DNA of 61,459 bases from an uncultured Chryseobacterium sp. (GTDB lineage Bacteria > Bacteroidota > Bacteroidia > Flavobacteriales > Weeksellaceae). The position numbers and the translations under genes were made by a program. Positions within the stretch are counted from its first letter, which is position 1, and each line of letters starts with the position of its first letter. Under the pieces are notes generated by a model, which did not search any database, was not told the origin of the DNA, and saw only the letters and a list, made by a program, of their open reading frames with translations. The DNA lies in NCBI GenBank assembly GCA_913777465.1, contig CAJYRQ010000028.1, positions 1 through 61,459 on the forward strand. The letters are read 5' to 3'. Shown in pieces: positions 16,883 to 25,597 of this stretch.

Positions 16883-17792
16883 AATAGCGGTTCTTGTTCC
16901 CTGCTACAACGAGGCTTTAACCATCGGAAAAGTGGTAAGAGACTTCAAAACATCCCTTCCACAGGCAGACGTCTATGTTTATGATAATAACTCGAAAGAC
17001 AACACCATAGCCATTGCCCGGGAAGCCGGTGCTATCGTCCGGCAGGAAAAACGGCAGGGAAAAGCCAATGTTGTTTTTAAAATGTTCAGGGAAATTGATG
17101 CTGATCTTTATATCATGATCGATGGTGACGATACCTATCCCGTGGAATGCATCCGGGAAATGGTAGATCAATTCATTGAAAACAACTGTGACATGCTGGT
17201 CGGCGACCGGCTTTCCAATAAAAGTTATAAAAAAGAAAACAAGAGGGCTTTCCACAATTTCGGGAACAGCCTGGTCCGCAACCTCATCAATGTATTTTTC
17301 GGTTCCGAACTGAAGGACATTTTATCCGGGTACCGGATTTTTTCCAAGAAATTCGTCAAGAATTATTCAAGTTCCATCAAAGGGTTTGAGCTGGAAACGG
17401 ACCTCTCCATTTATTCTCTGCATTACGGCTTGGCTATAGAAGAATATTCCATCAACTACAGAGACCGACCGGAAGGAAGTATTTCCAAACTGAATACTTT
17501 TACCGACGGTTTTAAGGTAATAAAACTGTTTTTCAACCTGGTGCGCCTTTATAAGCCTCTGTTGTTTTTCGGATCGGTTTCGATTGTCCTCTTTTTGGCA
17601 GGCATCGTCTTCATGATTGTTCCTATCAGAGAATATTTTGAATACAAATATGTATATAAGGTTCCGACGCTGATATTTTCTATCATGCTGACGATTGTGG
17701 CCCTTCTTGCCTTTGCCACAGGACTTATTCTGGATAACATCAGCATTATTGATAAAAAAAATTTTAAAGTACGCTATAACAACACAAAATGA
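16869..17792 (+). CDS. Membrane-anchored GT2 glycosyltransferase, DPM1/GtrB-like
   Basis: 307 residues from the ATG at 16869 (MESPKIAVLVPCYNE); the longer frame from a TTG at 16860 is less likely. The GT-A domain shows the dolichyl-phosphate-mannose-synthase style pattern: VLVPCYNEALTIGKVV, YVYDNNSKDNT and the metal-binding DGDDTY near residue 80. Two hydrophobic segments near the C-terminus (about 232-255 and 265-290) should anchor it in the inner membrane. Such enzymes usually load a sugar onto undecaprenyl phosphate. The next gene encodes a polytopic membrane protein that could use the product. It overlaps ugd by 14 bases. Confidence 0.85.
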   Translation: MESPKIAVLVPCYNEALTIGKVVRDFKTSLPQADVYVYDNNSKDNTIAIAREAGAIVRQEKRQGKANVVFKMFREIDADLYIMIDGDDTYPVECIREMVDQFIENNCDMLVGDRLSNKSYKKENKRAFHNFGNSLVRNLINVFFGSELKDILSGYRIFSKKFVKNYSSSIKGFELETDLSIYSLHYGLAIEEYSINYRDRPEGSISKLNTFTDGFKVIKLFFNLVRLYKPLLFFGSVSIVLFLAGIVFMIVPIREYFEYKYVYKVPTLIFSIMLTIVALLAFATGLILDNISIIDKKNFKVRYNNTK

Positions 17793-17795
17793 TCC

Positions 17796-19055
17796 ATGAA
17801 AGAAAAATTTATTTTTTTTCTTTTTACCGCTGTATTTTTCCTCAATACACAATTTAATCTGTTCCATCTGATCCCTCATGATAAATTTGAGTACAGCAGG
17901 CTTGAAGAATCGGAAACGCTGGTGATAGGCAAGCTGATCAATTCTCAGCATGGTTCCGTCTTTGATGACGGAGGATTTACGGGTACGTTTTATTATGATA
18001 CAATTTCAGGAAGAAGTGCCGGTGGAAAAAAATCCTATAATAACTACCTTAATCATGTAGTCTCCCCAAAATTTTATTACGATCCCTACAAATCACAAAT
18101 CGGCGGACAGGCTATTGTATACAGTGTTTTTGATAAGATCTTCGGGCTTAACAATAAAGTAAATATCTTTATTTTCCGGATGTTTAATTCCTTGGCATTA
18201 AGCATCCTCCTTGCCCTTTTCCTGATCTGGATCAAAAGGAAATACGGGATGGCAGCCTCGGCAGTTTCATTTATACTAATCATTCTGAACTATTGGATAT
18301 TCCTGTACGGGAAGAGTACCTGGTGGTGCAGCTGGGTCTATTTTACGCCCTTTGTGTACGGCCTGTTTTTTTTCGAAAAATATGGTTCGGCAGAACCCAG
18401 GAAGTACATTATCCGGTTTTCATTTTTATTCTTTGTGAAATTCTGGTTTACGGGTTTTGAATTTATCACCGTATTCCTGATCTGCTCGGCAATACCTTAT
18501 CTGTATTATACTTTTGAAAACAGAATTTCTTTTTATTCTCAGTTTATCAAAAGACACTTTATTATTACGGTAATCCCAATGCTTTTATCCGTTGCTTTTC
18601 AGCTGTTCCAGTTTAAGCTTTTAACGGGAAATTTCAGGGATGGCCTTAAGCATTTGGTAGAAGCCTATATGAGAAGATCCAGCGGAGACTATTTTTATGA
18701 AAAGGAATTTGCTTACCTGAATACCTTAAAAAATTACCACTTAGATATTATTGTCCGGTATCTGGGAAATTCATTTATTAATGAAGACCTTACGCACATA
18801 AAGATCCCGTTTGCAGTTCTTATCGCTGCCGGAATAATCTGTTCCATAATGCTTTACAGAAAGAATACAGAAAGAAGGCTTATAGTTGCAACATGGTTTT
18901 CTGCCCTTGCTCCGCTTAGCTGGCTCACTTTATTTAAAGAACACGCACACATCCATAAACACATCGATTTTTTTATCTGGTACTGTCCGTTTCTTCTATT
19001 AATTATACTTTTAATATCTTTGACATCGACTTCGTTTTTTAAAACAACAAAATGA
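17796..19055 (+). CDS. Polytopic inner-membrane protein, possibly a GT-C glycosyltransferase
   Basis: A 419-residue protein with about nine or ten hydrophobic segments (for example LALSILLALFLIWI, AVSFILIILNYWIFLYG, FAVLIAAGIICSIMLY and the C-terminal FLLLIILLISL). A long first external loop carries acidic residues (RLEESETLVIGKL, DDGGFTG), as in GT-C enzymes that use polyprenyl-phosphate sugars. I do not recognise a named family. It follows a GtrB-like synthase by three bases, which suggests a synthase/transferase pair that decorates the glycan outside the inner membrane. It overlaps rfbB by 4 bases (ATGA). Confidence 0.6.
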   Translation: MKEKFIFFLFTAVFFLNTQFNLFHLIPHDKFEYSRLEESETLVIGKLINSQHGSVFDDGGFTGTFYYDTISGRSAGGKKSYNNYLNHVVSPKFYYDPYKSQIGGQAIVYSVFDKIFGLNNKVNIFIFRMFNSLALSILLALFLIWIKRKYGMAASAVSFILIILNYWIFLYGKSTWWCSWVYFTPFVYGLFFFEKYGSAEPRKYIIRFSFLFFVKFWFTGFEFITVFLICSAIPYLYYTFENRISFYSQFIKRHFIITVIPMLLSVAFQLFQFKLLTGNFRDGLKHLVEAYMRRSSGDYFYEKEFAYLNTLKNYHLDIIVRYLGNSFINEDLTHIKIPFAVLIAAGIICSIMLYRKNTERRLIVATWFSALAPLSWLTLFKEHAHIHKHIDFFIWYCPFLLLIILLISLTSTSFFKTTK

Positions 19056-20131
19056 AAAATATAATCATCACCGGAGGAGCAGGTTTTATTGGTTCCCATG
19101 TCGTAAGAGAGTTTGTAAAAAACAATCCAGACGCAACAATTATCAACCTTGACGCACTTACCTATGCCGGAAATCTCGAAAATTTAAAGGACATTGAAAA
19201 TGAGCCGAATTATGTTTTCGAAAAAGCAGACATTACAAAACCTGAAGAATTGAGACAGGTATTTGAAAAATATAATCCGGATGCCGTGGTACACCTTGCT
19301 GCCGAAAGCCATGTAGACCGTAGCATTACCGATCCGATGGCATTCATTAACACCAATGTTAATGGAACCGCCAATCTTTTAAATCTCTGTAAAGAATTCT
19401 GGACGCTGAATCCGGATCATACCCACGGAAGATTCCCGGATGAAAAAAGAACCAACCTTTTCTATCATGTTTCTACTGATGAAGTCTATGGCAGCCTGGG
19501 AGAAACCGGATTTTTCCTGGAAACCACCGCTTACGACCCGCAGTCCCCGTATTCGGCTTCCAAAGCAGCTTCCGACCATCTGGTAAGGGCTTACGGGAAT
19601 ACCTACGGAATGCCGTTCATAATTTCTAACTGCTCCAATAATTACGGGCCGAACCATTTCCCTGAAAAGCTGATCCCTCTCTGTATTTCCAACATCATTA
19701 ACGAAAGACCTCTACCGATTTACGGTGACGGGAAATATACCAGAGACTGGTTGTTTGTGATCGATCACGCAAAAGGCATTCACCAGATTTTCAACGAAGC
19801 CAGAACCGGAGAAACCTATAACATCGGCGGATTCAACGAATGGCAGAACATCGATCTGGTAAAAGAACTTATCAAGCAGATGGATGCCAAACTGGGAAGA
19901 CCGGAAGGCTATTCTGAAAAACTGATTACTTTTGTAAAAGACAGGCCAGGCCACGATAAGCGCTACGCTATCGATGCGACCAAACTTAATAAAGACCTGG
20001 GATGGAAACCATCGGTAACATTTGAGCAGGGACTCGGGAAAACCATCGACTGGTATCTTGAAAATAAAGAATGGCTTGAACATGTAACCAGTGGAGATTA
20101 TCAGAAATATTACGAAAAACAATACAATTAA
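19052..20131 (+). CDS. rfbB: dTDP-glucose 4,6-dehydratase
   Basis: A 359-residue short-chain dehydrogenase (RmlB) converting dTDP-glucose to dTDP-4-keto-6-deoxyglucose. Visible features are the NAD-binding GGAGFIG (8-14), the active-site STDEVYG (141-147) with Thr142, Asp143 and Glu144, and the YxxxK pair Tyr167/Lys171. Length and motifs are fully typical. It lies directly before rfbA, as usual, but no rfbC or rfbD follows. The product therefore need not go to rhamnose; the aminotransferase and formyltransferase downstream offer another route. Confidence 0.97.
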   Translation: MKNIIITGGAGFIGSHVVREFVKNNPDATIINLDALTYAGNLENLKDIENEPNYVFEKADITKPEELRQVFEKYNPDAVVHLAAESHVDRSITDPMAFINTNVNGTANLLNLCKEFWTLNPDHTHGRFPDEKRTNLFYHVSTDEVYGSLGETGFFLETTAYDPQSPYSASKAASDHLVRAYGNTYGMPFIISNCSNNYGPNHFPEKLIPLCISNIINERPLPIYGDGKYTRDWLFVIDHAKGIHQIFNEARTGETYNIGGFNEWQNIDLVKELIKQMDAKLGRPEGYSEKLITFVKDRPGHDKRYAIDATKLNKDLGWKPSVTFEQGLGKTIDWYLENKEWLEHVTSGDYQKYYEKQYN

Positions 20132-20149
20132 CAGAACACACAACACCAG

Positions 20150-21013
20150 ATGAAAGGCATCATTTTAGCCGGAGGTTCCGGAACAAGACTTTACCCTCTT
20201 ACCATCGCCGTCAGCAAGCAGCTGATGCCGGTTTACGACAAGCCGATGATTTACTATCCGCTGTCTACTTTATTACTGGCGGGAATTAAAGATATTTTAA
20301 TTATCACAACGCCGCACGACCAGCCGGGTTTCATTAAACTGCTGGGTGACGGCTCACAAATCGGCTGCAACATCGAATATATGGTACAGCCAAGCCCGGA
20401 CGGACTCGCGCAGGCGTTTATCCTGGGAGACTCTTTCATCGGAGAAGATGCAGCGGCACTTGTTTTAGGCGATAATATTTTTTACGGTTCCGAAATGGGT
20501 ACACTGCTTAAAAATAAAACCAATCCGGAAGGAGGTGTTGTTTTCGCTTACCACGTTTCGGATCCCGAGCGTTACGGAGTTGTAGAATTTGATGATCATT
20601 TCAAAGCCGTCTCTATCGAGGAAAAACCTTTACAGCCTAAATCCAATTACGCGGTTCCGGGATTATATTTCTATGATAACGATGTCGTTGAAATTGCCAA
20701 AAACATCAAGCCCTCCCCAAGAGGCGAACTTGAAATTACCGACGTCAACAATGTATACCTGCAAAACGGAAAGCTTGAAGTTGGCGTACTGGACCGTGGG
20801 ACGGCATGGCTGGATACCGGGACATTCGATTCTCTGAATGACGCTTCCGAGTTTGTACGCGTGATTGAAAAAAGACAGGGCTTCAAAATTGGCTGTATTG
20901 AGGAAATCGCTTTCAGGAATAAATTCATCAATGAAGAGAAATTACTGGAAACGGCTACAAAATACGGAAAAAGCGGCTATGGTGAATACCTGAAGCAGCT
21001 GGTAAAAGCTTAA
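20150..21013 (+). CDS. rfbA: Glucose-1-phosphate thymidylyltransferase
   Basis: A 287-residue enzyme (RmlA) making dTDP-glucose from dTTP and glucose-1-phosphate. The nucleotide-binding signature [11 protein letters not shown] is at 8-18, followed by [17 protein letters not shown], and VLGDNIFYG is further on. ITDVNNVYL and [14 protein letters not shown] are typical of the thymidylyltransferase branch. It supplies the substrate for rfbB, 18 bases upstream. Confidence 0.97.
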   Translation: MKGIILAGGSGTRLYPLTIAVSKQLMPVYDKPMIYYPLSTLLLAGIKDILIITTPHDQPGFIKLLGDGSQIGCNIEYMVQPSPDGLAQAFILGDSFIGEDAAALVLGDNIFYGSEMGTLLKNKTNPEGGVVFAYHVSDPERYGVVEFDDHFKAVSIEEKPLQPKSNYAVPGLYFYDNDVVEIAKNIKPSPRGELEITDVNNVYLQNGKLEVGVLDRGTAWLDTGTFDSLNDASEFVRVIEKRQGFKIGCIEEIAFRNKFINEEKLLETATKYGKSGYGEYLKQLVKA

Positions 21014-21131
21014 CCTATTTCCCGCCGCAGCTAAGCGGCTGGCAGAATTCCGGAATAATTCCCGGACATTTTTATATATAATGAAGAAAATGTCCTTTTT
21101 TCTGCTTAAAGAAATTGAACGATGTTATTTT

Positions 21132-21139
21132 TAACTTTG
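21132..21139 (+). promoter_or_regulatory. Putative internal -7 element before the ABC exporter genes
   Basis: TAACTTTG is a perfect TAnnTTTG match, with a TTG at 21115-21117 upstream (14-base spacer, a little short). It sits in the 139-base gap after rfbA and 13 bases before the TTG start of the permease, so the transcript would have a very short leader. Confidence 0.45.
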
Positions 21140-21152
21140 CTAAAAAATTACT

Positions 21153-21995
21153 TTGAAAACCACCGTATATACTTCTGATAAAAAGACGCACTTTTTCCAG
21201 GAATTAAAAGCCATTTACAAAGATATAAGATCTTCCAGCTTTCTGGCATACCAGATGGCGAAAAGAGATCTGCAGTCACAGTATAGGCAGTCTCTTCTAG
21301 GTTTTTTCTGGGCTTTTGCCCCGATTATCACCAATTCTCTGGTCTGGATCTTTTTAAACAGCTCGGGTACCGTGAACATTAATGCAGCCAGCACCATTCC
21401 TTATATTGCTTTTGTAGTTATCGGCACCACTTTATGGAGCATCTTTACCGAGAGTCTCCTTATTCCTCTTACTTCGGTAAACGCAGCCCGGTCCATCCTT
21501 TCTAAAATTAATTTTCCGAAAGAAGCGCTGTTGATATCCGGACTTTATAAAATGCTTTTCAATCTGCTGCTGAAAATTATTCTGATAGCCGGAATTCTTA
21601 TTATTTACGAAATAAAGCCCGGATATGAAATATTGCTTTTCCCCTTCACATTATTTGTAATTACGGTTTTTTCTTTTATGCTGGGACTATTCTTTACGCC
21701 GATCGGACTCATTTATACAGATATCAGCCGTCTGATTACCACCGCTATATCTTTTATCATGTATATTACTCCGGTAGTATATGCCGTTCCTACCAAAGGA
21801 CTCTTTAAAAAACTATTCGCCGTTAATCCATTAACGTATATGTTCAATGATGCCCGTAACAGCCTGATTGGCCTGCCTCTCGAAAATACTGCATTTCTAC
21901 TTGTTGCAGCAGGAATCAGCTTCTTGCTGATGTTAATAGGGTTGGTTATTTTCAGGAAATCCATGCCGATCATCATCGAAAAAATAGGAGGATAA
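21153..21995 (+). CDS. Polysaccharide ABC exporter permease (Wzm-like)
   Basis: A 280-residue ABC-2 type permease of the TagG/KpsM/Wzm family with about six membrane segments. Family features include the amphipathic N-terminal region (SSFLAYQMAKRDLQSQYRQSLLGFFWAFAPIITN) and the conserved stretch VNPLTYMFNDARNSLIG near the end. It forms the inner-membrane channel that flips a finished lipid-linked glycan to the periplasm. The start is TTG at 21153, giving MKTTVYTSD. One base separates its stop from the ATPase gene. Confidence 0.92.
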   Translation: MKTTVYTSDKKTHFFQELKAIYKDIRSSSFLAYQMAKRDLQSQYRQSLLGFFWAFAPIITNSLVWIFLNSSGTVNINAASTIPYIAFVVIGTTLWSIFTESLLIPLTSVNAARSILSKINFPKEALLISGLYKMLFNLLLKIILIAGILIIYEIKPGYEILLFPFTLFVITVFSFMLGLFFTPIGLIYTDISRLITTAISFIMYITPVVYAVPTKGLFKKLFAVNPLTYMFNDARNSLIGLPLENTAFLLVAAGISFLLMLIGLVIFRKSMPIIIEKIGG

Positions 21996-21996
21996 T

Positions 21997-23217
21997 ATGA
22001 AAAATCAAGAAAAAGAAATATTGGTTTCCGTACAGAATGTATCCAAGAAATTTTCGATGGATATGAAATCTTCGTTGAAATACGGAGCATTGGATATCAT
22101 TAAAAGTACCTTAGGCATAAAAATAAATAAAGATATCCGCCCAAATGAATTCTGGGCCGTAAAGGACATCAGTTTTGAGCTGAGAAGAGGTGAATGCATA
22201 GGATTGATCGGACATAACGGGGCAGGAAAAAGTACCCTTCTGAAGGTACTCAACGGCCTGTATGCCCCCGACAAAGGACAGATCGTCATGAGAGGCAAGA
22301 TCGGAGCCTTAATCGAATTGGGTGCAGGGTTCAACCCGATCCTTACCGGCAGGGAAAATATTTACAATAATGCTTCAATCTTGGGATTTACCAAAAAAGA
22401 AGTAGAGGATAAGATGGCTTCCATCATTGAGTTTTCTGAAATTGAACAATTCATCGACATGCCGGTTCAGAATTATTCTTCGGGAATGAAAGTAAGACTC
22501 GGATTTGCCATTGCGGCACATCTTGAACCGGATATCCTGATTATTGATGAAGTGCTGGCCGTAGGAGATCTCGGATTTGTGCTTAAATGTTTTAAGAAAA
22601 TCGATGAGCTGCTTCCCAATACGGCCCTGATTTTTGTTTCGCACAGCATGCCGATGGTTGCCCGGATCTGTAATCAGATCATCCTTATGAACCATGGAAA
22701 GGCACAGTATCAGGGATCCAGTATTTCTGAAGGTATTGCTCAGTATTACGAGCATTTTGATGATATGTCTACGGCTACTGTATTGGATAACAGCGACATC
22801 ACGGATATTGAGGTAAATACGGATAAAGTTTGTTTTTGGGGTAAGGAAATGAAAATAAACCTTAAGCTGAAAGTCAAAAATCTGGAGAAAACTCCTTCCA
22901 TCTATTTTGTGATAAAGGATAAAGAACAAAGAGGGGTAGCAAGCTTTATTTACCAGGATTATGTAGATATAAATTATGATGGACAAAACTTAGAATTTAA
23001 TATCATCATTCCTAAAATTGAATTAACGAATGGTACTTACAATGTGGATCTGGCTATTTTCAAAACCTTATTTAAGGGGCCGCTTTACAGAGTTTCGAAT
23101 ATCTGTACCTTTAATGTGCGTGATGGAATAGAGACCTGGGAAGCTTTCTACCTGGAAGCAAAATGGGACCTGAATCTCTTAGATAACCATAACGAATCAG
23201 CATCCGTTACGGTTTAG
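21997..23217 (+). CDS. Polysaccharide ABC exporter ATPase with C-terminal glycan-binding domain (Wzt-like)
   Basis: A 406-residue ATPase. Walker A is GHNGAGKST (72-80), the signature SSGMK (161-165), Walker B ILIIDE (180-185), and the switch histidine is His216. After about residue 255 a separate beta-rich domain follows (Wzt C-terminal type). In the E. coli O9a system this domain recognises the capped non-reducing end of the O chain before export. Its presence suggests that here too chain ending is read by the transporter. It pairs with the permease just upstream. Confidence 0.92.
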   Translation: MKNQEKEILVSVQNVSKKFSMDMKSSLKYGALDIIKSTLGIKINKDIRPNEFWAVKDISFELRRGECIGLIGHNGAGKSTLLKVLNGLYAPDKGQIVMRGKIGALIELGAGFNPILTGRENIYNNASILGFTKKEVEDKMASIIEFSEIEQFIDMPVQNYSSGMKVRLGFAIAAHLEPDILIIDEVLAVGDLGFVLKCFKKIDELLPNTALIFVSHSMPMVARICNQIILMNHGKAQYQGSSISEGIAQYYEHFDDMSTATVLDNSDITDIEVNTDKVCFWGKEMKINLKLKVKNLEKTPSIYFVIKDKEQRGVASFIYQDYVDINYDGQNLEFNIIIPKIELTNGTYNVDLAIFKTLFKGPLYRVSNICTFNVRDGIETWEAFYLEAKWDLNLLDNHNESASVTV

Positions 23218-23236
23218 ATTTCAAAACTGATTTAAA

Positions 23237-24529
23237 ATGATTAAAGATTTTTTTTTCTCAGTCCTTCCTCCATCATTTATTTCTAAACTGAAATCGATTT
23301 ACTATTTTCGGTACACATTACCAAAATATGTTGAGGAAATAAAAAGAATTGATTATGACCGGCTGAAGCCGAGTCAATTTTATAACAGAGAGATAAAAAA
23401 ATTTGATATTATTATATATGACACCGCATTTCCGAACTCAATTTCAGGATTTAGATTTGCTGAATTCAATGCTTTATTAAAAGAATTCAAAAATGCAAAG
23501 GTAATTGTAGATCCTAAAGATTATCCTCAATTTAACCAAAAACATGAGACCCATAAAAACGACATTCTTAATTTAAGAAAAACATATCCTGTATCTTACC
23601 GAAAAACATTTCCAGGAACCGCTAAAGATATTAAAAACACTAAACTTGTTTACTGCATATTTTTGAACAATATGTATGACAGCCTACCCTACGTAGAAAA
23701 AAACAAGATAAACTTCATTTTCACGTTATATCCCGGCGGAGGTTTTGATACCAAAGATCCTCTTGCATTAAAAAAATTAAAGACCGTATTGTCTTCGGAA
23801 TATTTCAAGGGTGTTATCGTTACACAGCAGTTGACACAGGATTTTATCGCCGAGGAGTTGAATTGTCCAAAAAACAAAATATTGAATATATTTGGTGGTG
23901 TTTCGCCTCAAAATTCCATGAAGGCGACCAGAGTGAGACGTTATAACAATACCATGACTTTACAGGTCTGCTTCTGTGCTGCAAAATATACGGAAATAGG
24001 GGCGGATAAGGGATATGATATTTTTATAGAAACGGCAAAGATCCTGGCAGCGGGTGGTCATGATATCCATTTTCATGTAGTAGGGGGTTTTGACAGTAAA
24101 GTTATCAGTATCGAAGGATTTGAAGAATTCTTTACCTTTCACGGATTAAAAAGACATGAAGAATTACAGGCTATATTTTTAGAACAGGATATCATCCTAT
24201 CGCCAAACAGGCCATTTGTATTAAACATCGGCAGTTTTGACGGTTTTCCGCTGGGAACAGTAGTGGAAGCTGTTCTTAATGGTGCAACTCCGGTTGTTAC
24301 AGACGAGTTAAAACAAAATACCGTATTTTCACAGGATGAAATTATTATAGTAAAACCCGATGCAAAAGAAATAGCACTGAAAATTGAGGAACTGATAAAT
24401 AATCCGAAATTGCTAAATTTAATTTCAAAAAAGGCACAAAAAAAATTTCGTAAGACCTACAGTAATGACTATCAATTATATAAAAGAATCGACTTTATAA
24501 AAAAGCACATCAATGATACCCGTAACTAA
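23237..24529 (+). CDS. GT-B fold glycosyltransferase (GT4-like)
   Basis: A 430-residue protein. The C-terminal half has the GT4-type donor-binding signature: FHGLKRHEELQAIFLEQDIILSP, then FDGFPLGTVVEAVLNGATPVV, where the glutamate in VVEA corresponds to the E of the family EX7E motif. The N-terminal half is divergent, which points to an unusual acceptor. No signal peptide or membrane segments, so it is cytoplasmic. It ends 17 bases inside the aminotransferase gene that follows. Confidence 0.78.
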   Translation: MIKDFFFSVLPPSFISKLKSIYYFRYTLPKYVEEIKRIDYDRLKPSQFYNREIKKFDIIIYDTAFPNSISGFRFAEFNALLKEFKNAKVIVDPKDYPQFNQKHETHKNDILNLRKTYPVSYRKTFPGTAKDIKNTKLVYCIFLNNMYDSLPYVEKNKINFIFTLYPGGGFDTKDPLALKKLKTVLSSEYFKGVIVTQQLTQDFIAEELNCPKNKILNIFGGVSPQNSMKATRVRRYNNTMTLQVCFCAAKYTEIGADKGYDIFIETAKILAAGGHDIHFHVVGGFDSKVISIEGFEEFFTFHGLKRHEELQAIFLEQDIILSPNRPFVLNIGSFDGFPLGTVVEAVLNGATPVVTDELKQNTVFSQDEIIIVKPDAKEIALKIEELINNPKLLNLISKKAQKKFRKTYSNDYQLYKRIDFIKKHINDTRN

Positions 24530-25595
24530 ACCTTTTTTACCCCCTCAAGGAGAATATCAAAAATATCTGGATAACATTTGGAAGCGGCAATGGCTTACAA
24601 ACATGGGTCCTTTAGCCAGCCAGCTGGAAATGGAACTTAAGGATCACTTAAAAGTTAATCATTTACTTTTTGTTACCAATGGAACAGTTGCCATACAAAT
24701 GGCCTTGAAAGCGCTGGATATAAAGGGAGAAATTATTACAACCCCCTTTTCCTTTATCGCTACCACCAGCTCCATCGTCTGGGAAGGATGTATTCCTGTT
24801 TTTGCAGATATCGACCCGATCTCTTTAAATATAGACCCTTCGAAAATAGAAGAAGCAATTACCGCAAACACCACTGCTATCCTGGCAACTCATGTCTACG
24901 GAAACCCTTGTGATGTAGAAGCGATCGACCGTATTGCTAAAAAGCATAATTTAAAGGTAATTTATGATGCAGCCCATGCTTTCGGGGTTGAAATAAACGG
25001 AAAATCCATCTTCGAATACGGAGATATTTCAACCTGTTCCCTGCATGCCACCAAACTGTACCATTCCGTAGAAGGAGGTTTGATTATCACCAAAGATGCC
25101 GACTTGCTGAAAAAGCTTGCCTATATCCGGAACTTCGGAATATCCGGGTTCGATTCTTTTGCAGAACTGGGACTTAACGGAAAAAATTCCGAGTTTCATG
25201 CTGCTATGGGATTGGTTAACCTTAAATACATCCAGGAAATTCATGGGAAAAGAAAAGCTTTGGCCGAATGGTATGATGAGAAGCTGAAAAACCTGAAAGC
25301 AGTAAAACCACTCTGGCATTCGGATGCTGAGGAAAATTATGCCTATTATGCCATTGTGCTGGAAAGCGAAGACCTTCTCCTGCGCTTAAAAACCGAAATG
25401 GATAAGTTTGAAGTATTTACCCGGAGATATTTTTATCCGAGCCTGGCTTCAGCTCTTCCCTATTTGCCAAAACTGGAATTGCCCATTACAGAAGATATAT
25501 CCAAAAGGGTGCTTTGCCTGCCTTTATATTATGATCTGACATTTGAAGAAGTGGAATTTATTGCCAGACTGATGTTAAGAATCCAAAACAACTGA
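24513..25595 (+). CDS. DegT/DnrJ/EryC1/StrS sugar aminotransferase (VioA-like role proposed)
   Basis: A 360-residue PLP enzyme. The Schiff-base lysine is Lys181 in CSLHATKLYHSVEGG, and the PLP-contacting aspartate lies in YDAAHAFG (Asp152). NGTVAIQMALKAL (56-68) is the phosphate-binding region. The family adds an amino group to 4-keto (or 3-keto) nucleotide sugars. With rfbA and rfbB upstream, a formyltransferase immediately downstream and no 3,4-ketoisomerase in view, a 4-amino-4,6-dideoxyglucose product (VioA role) is the best guess. Family membership is sure; positional specificity is inferred. Confidence 0.9.
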   Translation: MIPVTKPFLPPQGEYQKYLDNIWKRQWLTNMGPLASQLEMELKDHLKVNHLLFVTNGTVAIQMALKALDIKGEIITTPFSFIATTSSIVWEGCIPVFADIDPISLNIDPSKIEEAITANTTAILATHVYGNPCDVEAIDRIAKKHNLKVIYDAAHAFGVEINGKSIFEYGDISTCSLHATKLYHSVEGGLIITKDADLLKKLAYIRNFGISGFDSFAELGLNGKNSEFHAAMGLVNLKYIQEIHGKRKALAEWYDEKLKNLKAVKPLWHSDAEENYAYYAIVLESEDLLLRLKTEMDKFEVFTRRYFYPSLASALPYLPKLELPITEDISKRVLCLPLYYDLTFEEVEFIARLMLRIQNN

Positions 25596-25597
25596 TT

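Noticed and set aside
17367-17951. A 194-codon minus-strand frame opposite the GtrB-like gene
   Set aside because: It overlaps two well-supported plus-strand genes, has no family resemblance, and mirrors their codon bias.
22375-22986. A 203-codon minus-strand frame opposite the Wzt-like ATPase
   Set aside because: It lies wholly inside a gene with clear ATPase motifs and shows no domain of its own.
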